Source: UMGS1901 sp934122115
Lineage (GTDB): Bacteria > Bacillota > Clostridia > TANB77 > CAG-508
Length of the DNA stretch: 64,000 nt
Direction: 5' to 3'
Assembly (NCBI GenBank): GCA_934122115.1
Contig: CAKOVU010000002.1
Location: forward strand, 1-64,000
Made by a program: the position numbers and the translations under genes. The notes under the pieces are model-generated. The model saw nothing but the letters and a program-made list of their open reading frames with translations, had not been told where the DNA came from and did no database searches. Positions 1 to 7,488 of the stretch are shown here, piece after piece (the stretch's first letter is position 1; the number at the start of each line of letters is the position of its first letter).

Positions 1-20
1 AATTTTTATTGTCCTAATTT

Positions 21-1115
21 TTATTTGTTTTTGAAAATCCAATTATAAACTTCATCTTCGGTAAGTTTACCTTTTTTCATTTGATTAATTTTTTCTTTAG
101 CTTGTTTTTTCCAGTTTTCAAAATCTTTAGCAATTTTCTTATTGTCTTTATTTTTCTTGACTTGCATAAATTTTTGTTGATATGTTCTCCTATATTCTCC
201 CATAGCCTTATTTTGTTTTAATCTTTCTGTATAAGATTGGAAAGCACCTAAATCTCTACAAGATTTTGATTTTTCTTTTGGATAATCACAATAAATCTCA
301 TCTACTTTTGAGGTTGGAATAAAGTACATTCCACAGTTTTGGCATTTTTTGATTGGATAGTTAGGTGTTTTTGAAAGTTCTTCAAGTATTGCATAGCAAA
401 TACTTGATAAATCGTTACTTTTATGTGTATCACTCATTGAAAGTAGCACATTCTCTGAATGTAATGACTCTAGTATATCATATTCACTATTATTTAAAAA
501 TTCATCATATTTTCTTGAATAACTATCTCTCATAATTAAGTCATTTTTATAATAAGAATATAATTTGCCTTTTCTTTTTATTAAATAAACAGCAAATCGT
601 TCAGAGTATGTATATTTTTCTAAATTACTGTCATTATTCAAATTATATATGTATGTAACAGCTTTTATCAGTTCTCCTTGTAAGTTTATTAGATTTTCCT
701 GTAAATCATCAAATATCTTAGTTGTTGCCTTTAAATAGTTTTCATTACTACCATAATTATCAAGTAATTCAAATTTATAATTTTCATCTAAATCTCTTAA
801 TATTTCAAAGCCATAAGCATAGATGAAAGTTCTGTAAGCTACTTCATAATTTGATAAATCAGCATTTAAAAATCTTAATAATAAAAGTCCAAATTTCTCA
901 TAAAAAGGGAAGTAAATACTAGCAGGGTGTTTTAAGCCATTATCTGTTTTCTCCTTTTCTTTATAATAAACATCTCTTAATTTATTTTCAGTATCTAAAT
1001 GATAATCAGCTTTATAAAAATATAATGGTGTAGCATAATATTCTTTTTTTGTTTCAGCATCAAACCAGAAGTAGAAATCTTGAAAGAAAGTTACTTTTGG
1101 TAATTCCATACTCAT
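21..1115 (-). CDS. Hypothetical protein with C-terminal four-Cys zinc-finger-like motif (DUF6076-like)
   Basis: A 364-residue soluble protein without signal peptide or membrane segment. Residues 1-250 are rich in aromatic and charged residues with no motif I recognise. Residues 258-286 hold a CxxC...C...C arrangement (C258, C261, C276, C286) followed by a very basic tail of about 75 residues, which looks like a zinc ribbon plus nucleic-acid-binding tail. The layout resembles proteins annotated DUF6076, common in accessory regions of clostridia; that assignment is from memory of the CQNCG-type motif and is not certain. It reads away from the recombinase element and has its own promoter upstream. 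Function unknown. Confidence 0.75.
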   Translation of the reverse strand: MSMELPKVTFFQDFYFWFDAETKKEYYATPLYFYKADYHLDTENKLRDVYYKEKEKTDNGLKHPASIYFPFYEKFGLLLLRFLNADLSNYEVAYRTFIYAYGFEILRDLDENYKFELLDNYGSNENYLKATTKIFDDLQENLINLQGELIKAVTYIYNLNNDSNLEKYTYSERFAVYLIKRKGKLYSYYKNDLIMRDSYSRKYDEFLNNSEYDILESLHSENVLLSMSDTHKSNDLSSICYAILEELSKTPNYPIKKCQNCGMYFIPTSKVDEIYCDYPKEKSKSCRDLGAFQSYTERLKQNKAMGEYRRTYQQKFMQVKKNKDNKKIAKDFENWKKQAKEKINQMKKGKLTEDEVYNWIFKNK

Positions 1116-1200
1116 CTATTTTTCCCTCTTTAAAATAAATTTTATTAAAAGCAATCAACAATTCAAAAAAATAATAAATTGTTATTGAAATTCTATATTT

Positions 1201-1229
1201 ATTATACTATAATATTAATGTGATTACAA
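1201..1229 (-). promoter_or_regulatory. Sigma-A-type promoter for the zinc-finger gene
   Basis: On the minus strand TTGTAA (1229-1224) and TATAAT (1206-1201) are separated by exactly 17 bases and lie about 90 bases upstream of the start at 1115. Confidence 0.6.
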
Positions 1230-1293
1230 TACTTTTTCTAAAAACTAATTGCTAAAAGTAATAGACAAAAAATTCACTAAATGAGAGGAAAAG

Positions 1294-1353
1294 ATTGTAA
1301 TAGTAATGAGTTTAAGGTTTTAGGCAAACTATTAACAACACAGTAAAGTAATT
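1294..1353. repeat. Copy A of a roughly 60-bp imperfect repeat
   Basis: Aligns by eye with 43611-43669 at about 85% identity with one gap. In both copies the same frame is open and reads a related peptide ending in LLTTQ; here it stops directly after the Q, and a possible ATG lies at 1281. It looks like a remnant of a protein-coding gene rather than an insertion-sequence end. The rest of the gap between 1116 and 1436 holds only the promoter above and AT-rich sequence. Confidence 0.55.
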
Positions 1354-1436
1354 TTTATTTTTTTTATTTTTGAGTTTTTATATAGTAGGTGTGAAATTGT
1401 AGTTTGTTGAAATAGAGAATTTTTAAAGGAACGGAG

Positions 1437-1927
1437 GTGTTAAAGATAAAAACAAAATTGAATAGTAAAGAAATTAAAGATAAAATAATTGAGTTATTTT
1501 TTATAAAACATTTAAGACCAGTAGATATATCAAAGAAATTAAATGTTGGAATGTCATATATAACTAAAATTATTCAAAAAGATTCTAGATATATTGGAGA
1601 GAAAAAATCTAGAAAATCAGAAACTAAAGAAAAAATTAAAGTAAAAAAAGAGTATATGCACAAAATAAAAGACAAAAAGAAAAAGAAGAGAAACAAGAAT
1701 ATCAAAAAATGTTAATACAGATAAATAGAGATAATGAATATTTATCTACCAAAAAGAAAGAAAATGATTTACAATATGCAAAATGGAATAGAAGTATTTA
1801 TGAATATGATAAATATAGTAGTGATTTAGTATTAAAAGATAATATAAGTATTGGATTTAATGTCGCTAAAAGAGTTAGTAATGTTGTAAATCCAAATATG
1901 ATAAAGAGTAATAAAATATATGTTTAA
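1437..1927 (+). pseudogene. HTH/sigma-like accessory protein, broken by a frameshift
   Basis: Two reading frames form one gene. The first (1437-1715, GTG start preceded by AAAGGA) encodes a helix-turn-helix-like segment around RPVDISKKLNVGMSYITKII and then runs into a meaningless lysine-rich tail. The second frame is open from about 1640 to 1927 and reads KEEKQEYQKMLIQINRDNEY across the join. Together they give the HTH plus basic coiled-coil layout of small sigma-like or DNA-binding proteins often found upstream of clostridial serine recombinases. A single-base indel in the A-rich stretch around 1660-1685 explains the break. Either the gene is decaying or the base is a sequencing error in a homopolymer-rich stretch. 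The downstream recombinase is also frameshifted. Confidence 0.6.
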
Positions 1928-2073
1928 TGTATGCTTTGAAGAAATCAAGGTGTATTTTTTTGCTCTAATTTTTAGAAAGAGGTATTAAGAAATGATTTTA
2001 TTTATGAAAAAATTTAAGAAATATGTAGAATAGCAATAGGTTAATAAAGTATATAATAACTGAATTTATAACC

Positions 2074-2110
2074 ATAAATAGCTATTCGAAGGAAAGGAAT
2101 AGCTATTTAT
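2074..2110 (+). promoter_or_regulatory. Hairpin presenting the Shine-Dalgarno of the next small gene in its loop
   Basis: A perfect 14-bp inverted repeat (2074-2087 with 2097-2110) encloses the 9-base loop GAAGGAAAG, which is the ribosome binding site. The stem ends at the base directly before the ATG at 2111. The stem is made of ATAAATAGCTATTC and its complement. Such a structure would expose the ribosome binding site in the loop while placing the start codon at the foot of the stem. Confidence 0.6.
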
Positions 2111-2221
2111 ATGAAACAAGAATATAAAATAAAAGAGGTTTTTGATGATAATGCAAAAACAATACAAGAAAAGTTACAAGAAACATTTATAAATTATTTA
2201 ATCGAGAAAATTAATAAATAA
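2111..2221 (+). CDS. Small hypothetical protein (36 aa) of the recombinase element
   Basis: ATG at 2111, stop at 2219-2221. The peptide is acidic/basic and probably helical (MKQEYKIKEVFDDNA...). Short ORFs of this kind commonly precede serine recombinases in clostridial elements, which is the main reason to believe it; the hairpin-borne ribosome binding site supports translation. No function can be given. Confidence 0.5.
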   Translation: MKQEYKIKEVFDDNAKTIQEKLQETFINYLIEKINK

Positions 2222-2225
2222 GGAA

Positions 2226-2394
2226 AGGCTAGTTTGTATGTATTTTTTACATATTAACTAGCCTGAATTTATTACGTAGAAAATTTCGTTAGAAATTTTT
2301 GAAGTAAAAAGGTTATTTTACTTTGATTGTGCAATAAAAGCAAAGCTTTTTTGCACATTTGGACGTCGAAATCTTGGATTTCGTTAACGTCCAA
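2226..2394. repeat. Array of five consecutive hairpins in a non-coding stretch
   Basis: In order: 2226-2234 with 2256-2264 (AGGCTAGTT/AACTAGCCT); 2280-2287 with 2292-2299 (loop GTTA); 2302-2309 with 2316-2323; 2328-2334 with 2351-2357 extended by AAAAGC/GCTTTT around an AAA loop; and 2359-2373 with 2377-2394 (TTGGACGT-CGAAATC stem with a three-base bulge). The fourth and fifth are strong. Nothing in the 2222-2495 gap looks coding. The array could be an attachment or recombination region, a terminator cluster or a structured leader of the recombinase mRNA. Confidence 0.55.
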
Positions 2395-2495
2395 TTTTCT
2401 TATAAATATTAGTTGAAATATTTTTGTATTAATTGTATAATTCAGTTATAAATTGGATAGGAGGAAACTTATTGTTATTAGAAAGAGAGGTTTAA

Positions 2496-4131
2496 ATGAT
2501 AACAATAGCAGATCCTGAAAAATATGTAGCAGGATTATATGAAAGATTATCCAATGAAAAGATTGAAGTCGGTAATGGAGAGGTACTAGAAACAAGCGAA
2601 GATGAAAGAGAAACTGGCAGTATAAGCACACAAAAACTATTTTTAAGAAACTTTTGTAAAGACAATAATATACGAGTATATTATGATTATACAGATGACG
2701 GAGTTTCTGGAGCTACTTTTAACAGACCAGACTTTAATAGAATGATAAAGGACATTGAAAATAAGAAAATCAATTTAGTAATAGTAAAAGACTTATCTAG
2801 ATTTGGCAGATTATCAAGTAAAATATCGTATTATTTAGATGAGTTTTTCATTGAAAAAGGTGTAAGGTTTATAGCAGTAACAGATGATATAGACACAGGT
2901 GCAATCGAAACATCAGAAGATATGGTGCAATTTAAGGCATTTTTTAATGAATGGTTTTTAAGAGATACATCAAGAAAAGTAAGGAATGGAAAGAAAACGA
3001 GAGCAAGAGAAGGCAAAGTAATGACAACATATCCTACTTATCGGATATAAGAAAGACCCATTAGATAATAACCATTATGTAATAGACCCAGATATTGCTC
3101 CAATAGTTAGAAGAATATTTATGTTAGCACGAAATGGAAAGACACCAACTGAGATAGGTAAAATTCTAACAGATGAAAGAACTTTAGTACCATCAGAAAT
3201 AGTTGGAAATGGACATACAAGAAAAGATGGAATAAAAAGAGGTTGGAACAGAAACACAGTAAAAAGAATATTGCAAAATGTAACTTATCTAGGTTGGGTA
3301 TCAAATGGAAATACAAAAAAGATAAACTATAAAAGCAAGAAAACAATGATAATGCCAAAAGAAGATAGAATAATGAAAAAAGGTATGCACACACCGATAA
3401 TAGATGAAGAAACTTTTAATATAGTACAAGATATGATAAAAAGTAGAACTTCTACAAGAGCAAAAAGTTATGATTGGTTACTAAAAGGGCTAGTATGCTG
3501 TAAGGAATGTGGCAAAAAATTAAGTTTAGTACCACAAAAACATCCTAATAAAACAACATTCTATTTAAGATGTAATACTTATGCTTGTAATACTCATTTA
3601 GGTTTATGCACACCACATAGTAATAATCTAGAAAAAGTAACAAACTTTGTAATTGAACAAATCAAAAAGAGATGTAAAGAGTTTTTGAATGAAGAAAAAT
3701 ATACAAGATTAGCAAATACATCAAAAGACAAGATAATCAAAGATAGGTTTAATGTGAAGAATGAAATTCTTATTTTAGAGAAGAAAATTAAAGATATAAA
3801 TAAGAGAATAGACAAGTTATATGAAGATAAATACAACGGACTATTTGAAGATGAAGATTTTTCAAGACTGTATTTAAAACAAATAGAAAGCAGAAAACAA
3901 GCAGAAGAAAGAATAAAGCAGTTAAAGGAATTAGAAGAAAAAGAAGATTCATCAGTAGACATTGATAAACTTGTTAAAGATTTCGTAAATATGAAAGAAA
4001 TAACGAGGACAATGCTTGTATCTTTAGTTGATAAGATAGAAATATCAGAAAATAAAGAAATAACTATATATTATAAATTCAATATTTTAAATATGGGAAA
4101 AGAAGATAATAAATTACAAAATGTTGGCTAA
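2496..4131 (+). pseudogene. Large serine recombinase (site-specific integrase), frameshifted
   Basis: Resolvase N-domain followed by recombinase and zinc-ribbon domains. Recognisable pieces are the catalytic-Ser segment LYERLS near residue 15, DDGVSGATFNRPDF, the VKDLSRFGR helix, the zinc ribbon CCKECGKKL...C...C at 3496-3605 and a coiled coil before the C-terminus. The frame stops at 3050. Dropping the C at 3042 restores TYGYKKDPLDNNHYVIDPD and joins it to the frame ending at 4131, giving a normal-length recombinase of about 544 residues. The start at 2496 has AGAGAGG upstream. This family integrates and excises mobile elements. As read, the enzyme would be truncated after the catalytic domain. 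Confidence 0.85.
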
Positions 4132-4149
4132 ATATTAAAAATAGTCATA

Positions 4150-4436
4150 ACAGAATATTATAACGATAGTAGTTTTATTAATCTTAGCAGGAGTAAGTCT
4201 AAATCTGGTAATAGAAAATGAAGGAATTTTAACAAGAAGTACACCCAATACAACAGATTATAGAGAACCAGATTTAGTAACTAGTTATGATAAAACAGAA
4301 TCATAATAAAGAAATATGGTGACTTCTATATAGGTAGATATGAATTATCAAATGAAGGAATGCAAAGGGAAAAAGAAACATTAACCAATATAAATTGGTA
4401 CAATTTATATAAGAAATACACAACATTAAATGCTAG
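4150..4436 (+). pseudogene. Degraded copy of a pilin-anchored C-type-lectin (FGE-like) gene
   Basis: No intact frame. Pieces match the intact genes at 15362 and 41328: the hydrophobic pilin helix (IVVLLILAGVSLNL, then ENEGILTRS) lacks its start and first turns. It is then fused directly to TPNTTDYREPDLVTSYDK, which in the 15362 gene lies some 180 residues later. After a stop it resumes with GDFYIGRYELSNEG and INWYNLYKKYTTLNAS. The N-terminal part is closer to the 41328 gene and the rest closer to the 15362 gene, so it arose by deletion within, or recombination between, family members. The C-terminal variable-region end is missing. Confidence 0.75.
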
Positions 4437-4614
4437 CTGTAATGGACCCAAGAGGCGAACGATACCAGCTACCGCAATAAATACGTCCGCTAATATTTTG
4501 CAGAATGCGGGTTATAAAGTGATTACACTGAAAGCGTTGGTAGAATCATTGCCAACTGAAATTGATATTCGAAAGTATAATGAGGCATATTTAAATGGAG
4601 CAAGCGAAACTTAA
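4437..4614 (+). other. Unrelated GC-richer segment fused to the pseudogene end
   Basis: At about 4437 the similarity to the lectin genes ends abruptly (NAS then CNGPKRRTIPATA...). The sequence becomes clearly richer in G and C than its surroundings. The frame continues to a stop at 4614, with the tail LPTEIDIRKYNEAYLNGASET. I do not recognise this peptide; it could be the end of another gene brought in by a rearrangement. A frame opening at 4360 runs across the junction but has no convincing ribosome binding site. Confidence 0.4.
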
Positions 4615-4657
4615 TGTATTTCATCTGCGCTTGTGTAAAAATCAGAGAAGTTTTTAT

Positions 4658-4686
4658 TTGACAAATATAAAAATATATGGTAAAAT
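4658..4686 (+). promoter_or_regulatory. Promoter of rplU-rpmA
   Basis: TTGACA at 4658-4663, 17-base spacer, TAAAAT at 4681-4686. Confidence 0.8.
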
Positions 4687-4689
4687 AAG

Positions 4690-4800
4690 CATCTGTAAGC
4701 CGCCTGGGTCGGGCAACTAAATGTTAATATTAATTTTTATAGAAAATTAATAAGTAACTGCCTTGAATTTTATGCTTAGCGAGTATACGTGTAAAGGGAG
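4690..4800 (+). ncRNA. Ribosomal protein L21 leader
   Basis: A 120-base untranslated leader between the promoter and rplU contains the GC-rich core GTAAGCCGCCTGGGTCGGG and paired AT arms (TTAATATTAATTTTT/AAAATTAATAA). Position upstream of rplU and the conserved-looking core fit the Firmicutes L21 leader, thought to mediate autoregulation. The call rests on position and my memory of the motif. Confidence 0.6.
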
Positions 4801-4811
4801 GTGTACAAATA

Positions 4812-5195
4812 ATGTACGCAATAATCGAAAGCTGTGGAAAACAATACAAAGTAGCAGAAGGAGATGTAGTATTCTTCGAAAAATTAGATGTAGAAGAAGG
4901 TAAAAAAGTTACTTTTGATAAAGTAGTTTTAGTATCTGACGATAAGAAAGTAGAAGTCGGAGTTCCTTATGTTAAAGGTGTTAAAGTTGAGGGAAAAGTA
5001 GTAGCTAATGGTAAAGGTAAAAAAATAATAGTTTACAAATACAAAGCTAAGAAAAACTACAGAAGAACCCAAGGACATAGACAACCATATACAAAGGTTG
5101 AAATAACATCTATAAAAAAAGCTGCTGAGAAAGCAGAAAAGAAAGCTGAAGCTAAAGAAACAAAGACAGAAGCTAAAAAAGAAGCTAAGGCTTAA
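4812..5195 (+). CDS. rplU: 50S ribosomal protein L21
   Basis: Large-subunit protein that binds 23S rRNA near L20. Residues 1-102 are a complete L21 (MYAIIESCGKQYKVAEGDVV start, YKAKKNYRRTQGHRQPYT core). Residues 103-127 are an added Lys/Ala/Glu-rich tail not found in the usual roughly 103-residue protein. AGGGAGG lies 10-15 bases upstream of the ATG. It is first in a two-gene operon with rpmA, 60 bases apart. The small protease gene prp (ysxB), which separates rplU and rpmA in most Firmicutes, is absent. Confidence 0.97.
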   Translation: MYAIIESCGKQYKVAEGDVVFFEKLDVEEGKKVTFDKVVLVSDDKKVEVGVPYVKGVKVEGKVVANGKGKKIIVYKYKAKKNYRRTQGHRQPYTKVEITSIKKAAEKAEKKAEAKETKTEAKKEAKA

Positions 5196-5255
5196 TTATT
5201 AATCAGAAATTAATTGATATATAAAATATATTATTACCGAAGGGAGTGAATCGTA

Positions 5256-5654
5256 ATGGCTCATAAAAAAGGTCAAGGTAGTGTTAAGAACGGCAGAGAC
5301 AGTGAATCTAAACGTCTTGGACTAAAAAGAGCAGATGGACAAATAGTACCAGCTGGAAATATACTAGTAAGACAAAGAGGAACAAAATTCCATCCAGGTA
5401 AAAATGTTGGAATCGGAAGCGATGATACACTATATGCAAAAGTAACTGGTATGGTTAAATTTGAAAGACTAGGAAAAGATAAAAAACAAGTTAGTGTTTA
5501 TACTGACGAAGAATTAAAAGCAATAGCTGCAAAAAAAGAAGCTCCAAAAGCTGAGAAAACAGAGAAAAAAGCAGCAGCAAAGAAAACAACAAAAACAGCT
5601 ACAACTAAAAAAGCAACAACAAAAACCGTAAAGAAAGAAGTAGCAGAGAAATAA
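5256..5654 (+). CDS. rpmA: 50S ribosomal protein L27
   Basis: L27 reaches the peptidyl-transferase centre with its N-terminus. This one begins MAHKKGQGSVKNGRDSESKR, that is, already in the mature form, with none of the cleavable leader (normally ending around FFASKKG) typical of Firmicutes L27. It matches the lack of Prp, the protease that removes the leader. Residues 1-85 are standard; residues 86-132 are a Lys/Ala/Thr-rich low-complexity tail. GAAGGGAG precedes the ATG. A terminator follows. Confidence 0.97.
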   Translation: MAHKKGQGSVKNGRDSESKRLGLKRADGQIVPAGNILVRQRGTKFHPGKNVGIGSDDTLYAKVTGMVKFERLGKDKKQVSVYTDEELKAIAAKKEAPKAEKTEKKAAAKKTTKTATTKKATTKTVKKEVAEK

Positions 5655-5659
5655 AAATA

Positions 5660-5697
5660 AACTTCCTACACTCTTATGAGTTGTAGGAAGTTTTTTC
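5660..5697 (+). terminator. Terminator of rplU-rpmA
   Basis: Perfect stem AACTTCCTACA (5660-5670) with TGTAGGAAGTT (5682-5692) followed by a T run. Confidence 0.9.
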
Positions 5698-5715
5698 TAA
5701 AATCACATGTTTATA

Positions 5716-5744
5716 TTGTAAAAAATAATAAAATCCTATATAAT
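5716..5744 (+). promoter_or_regulatory. Promoter of the mntA-hepT pair
   Basis: TTGTAA at 5716-5721, 17-base spacer, TATAAT at 5739-5744; the pair is therefore separately transcribed after the rpmA terminator. Confidence 0.65.
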
Positions 5745-5772
5745 AGATACATAAATTTTAGGAGTAAATAAT

Positions 5773-6066
5773 ATGAGATTTGGGTTAACAGAAAGAAGCT
5801 TTGAAAAAATAGAAAAAGTAATAGCTAAATATGCTCAATGCACATTCAAGGTTTTTGGCTCAAGAGCCAGAGGAGATTACAAGAATGGATCAGATATTGA
5901 TATAGCAATTATAAACGATGTTGATGAAAAAACAAAATTTCAAATAATGAATGATTTTGATATGTTGGACATACCATATATGGTGGATTTAGTTTTTACA
6001 AAGGATGTAACAAAAAAAGAACTTCTAGAATCAATAGAAAGAGATGGAGTGAACTTTTATGAGTAG
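5773..6066 (+). CDS. mntA: MntA-type minimal nucleotidyltransferase antitoxin
   Basis: A 97-residue Pol-beta-fold nucleotidyltransferase. The GSx10DxD signature is exact (G29 S30 ... D41, D43) and the third carboxylate is likely D72 (MVDLVF). In characterised HepT/MntA (type VII toxin-antitoxin) systems this enzyme transfers AMP to a tyrosine of the HEPN partner and silences its RNase activity. The gene overlaps hepT by 8 bases, indicating coupled translation. RBS is AGGAG 5760-5764. Confidence 0.88.
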   Translation: MRFGLTERSFEKIEKVIAKYAQCTFKVFGSRARGDYKNGSDIDIAIINDVDEKTKFQIMNDFDMLDIPYMVDLVFTKDVTKKELLESIERDGVNFYE

Positions 6067-6448
6067 ATTTGATGAAAGAAAAGAGGATTATAAGAACGCA
6101 TTAGCAAGATTGAAAGAGGCTTTAGAAGAAGAACCTTCCGAGATTGTTATAGATGGAATATTACATAGATTTGAATTTACATTCGAGCTTGCATGGAAAA
6201 CTATAAAAGATTATATGGAATATATGGGGATTGTAAATAAAATTGGGAGTCCTAGAGAAAATATTCAATTAGCATATAAGCAAGGAATTATAGAAGATGG
6301 AGAAATATGGATAGATATAATGTTGTCTAGAAATGCATTGTCTCATTTATATAATGAAAGAGAATCAAGAAAAATATATAATGAAATAAAAGAAAAATAC
6401 ATAGTAGAATTTGAAAAGTTAGAAGAAAAGTTTGAAAATATTTTATAG
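6059..6448 (+). CDS. hepT: HepT-type HEPN toxin (RNase)
   Basis: A 129-residue all-helical HEPN protein of the family once called nucleotidyltransferase substrate-binding protein. The RX4HXY motif is intact: R91-NALS-H96-L-Y98. R and H form the RNase site in the family and Y is the residue AMPylated by MntA. Reading overlaps the end of mntA. The pair sits alone between rpmA and trpS, interrupting an otherwise conserved gene neighbourhood, which suggests acquisition. Confidence 0.88.
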   Translation: MSRFDERKEDYKNALARLKEALEEEPSEIVIDGILHRFEFTFELAWKTIKDYMEYMGIVNKIGSPRENIQLAYKQGIIEDGEIWIDIMLSRNALSHLYNERESRKIYNEIKEKYIVEFEKLEEKFENIL

Positions 6449-6465
6449 CAAACGGAGGAAATAAA

Positions 6466-7479
6466 ATGGCAGAGAAGAAAAGAATTTTAACGGGCGATAG
6501 GCCTACCGGAAGGCTACATATAGGCCACTATTTTGGATCTATAAAAAAGAGAGTAGAAATGCAAGAATCTGGATTATATGATCCATACATATTAATTGCG
6601 GATGTTCAAGCATTAACAGATAATTTTAATAATCCAGAAAAAGTAAGAAAAAATGTAAGAGAAGTTGCAATGGATTATTTATCTTGTGGAATAGATCCAG
6701 AAAAAACAACAATATATATTCAATCAATGATACCAGAAACAGCAGAACTTACTGTGTTTTATTCTAATCTAGTAACTATTGCTAGGCTAGAAAGAAACCC
6801 AACCGTAAAAACTGAAATTGCTCAAAAAAGAGATATTTTTGGAGAGAGCGTTACATATGGCTTTTTGGGATATCCAGTAAGCCAAGCTGCAGATATTACT
6901 TGCTTTAGTGGAGAACTTGTACCTGTGGGTGAAGACCAATTACCTTTGATAGAACAATGCAGAGAGATAGTAAGAAAATTTAATTCAATTTATGGTGATG
7001 TTTTAATAGAACCACAAGCTGTTTTATCATCTGGCAAAAGAATTAAAGGCTTAGATGGCAATGAAAAGATGGGGAAATCATTAGGGAATGCAATCTATTT
7101 GTCTGACAGTGAAGAAGAAATAACAAGAAAAGTTATGAGTGCAGTAACAGATCCAAAAAGAATAAAGAAAGATGATTTAGGAAATCCGGATGTATGCATG
7201 GTGGCATATTATCATAATTTATTCTCATGCAAGGAAGAATATGAAAACGTGTGTGCTGAATGCAGGGCTGGCAGCAGAGGATGTGTTGCTTGCAAGAAGC
7301 AATTAGCTCATAATATAATAGAAACATTAAGACCAATTAGAGAAAAAAGAAAATATTATGAAGAACACCCAGAGATAGTAGATAAAATATTGATGGATGG
7401 AACCGCAAAGGCTAAAAAAGAAGCAGAGAAAACAATGAAAAAAGTAAAAAAAGCGATGAAATTAGATTATTTCGCATAG
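6466..7479 (+). CDS. trpS: Tryptophanyl-tRNA synthetase with a candidate Fe-S/zinc Cys cluster
   Basis: Class Ic synthetase, 337 residues, charging tRNA-Trp. It has GDRPTG (10-15), the HIGH motif (18-21) and KMGKS (201-205) in place of KMSKS. In the anticodon-binding part there are six cysteines at 244, 255, 263, 266, 273 and 276. C244-x21-C266-x6-C273-x2-C276 matches, within one residue, the arrangement that binds a [4Fe-4S] cluster in Thermotoga maritima TrpRS (C-x22-C-x6-C-x2-C). CGGAGG precedes the ATG. It is followed after 9 bases by the next gene, so the two are probably cotranscribed. Confidence 0.95.
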   Translation: MAEKKRILTGDRPTGRLHIGHYFGSIKKRVEMQESGLYDPYILIADVQALTDNFNNPEKVRKNVREVAMDYLSCGIDPEKTTIYIQSMIPETAELTVFYSNLVTIARLERNPTVKTEIAQKRDIFGESVTYGFLGYPVSQAADITCFSGELVPVGEDQLPLIEQCREIVRKFNSIYGDVLIEPQAVLSSGKRIKGLDGNEKMGKSLGNAIYLSDSEEEITRKVMSAVTDPKRIKKDDLGNPDVCMVAYYHNLFSCKEEYENVCAECRAGSRGCVACKKQLAHNIIETLRPIREKRKYYEEHPEIVDKILMDGTAKAKKEAEKTMKKVKKAMKLDYFA

Positions 7480-7488
7480 GAGGAAAAA

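Noticed and set aside
4360..4614. An 84-residue gene
   Set aside because: Its first third is the frame of a broken lectin gene and its end is unrelated sequence; there is no ribosome binding site, so it is a junction frame and not a gene.
5101..5190. Repeat-like GCTAAA/GAAGCT units as a CRISPR or VNTR
   Set aside because: These are Lys/Ala/Glu codons of the L21 tail without fixed unit length or spacers.
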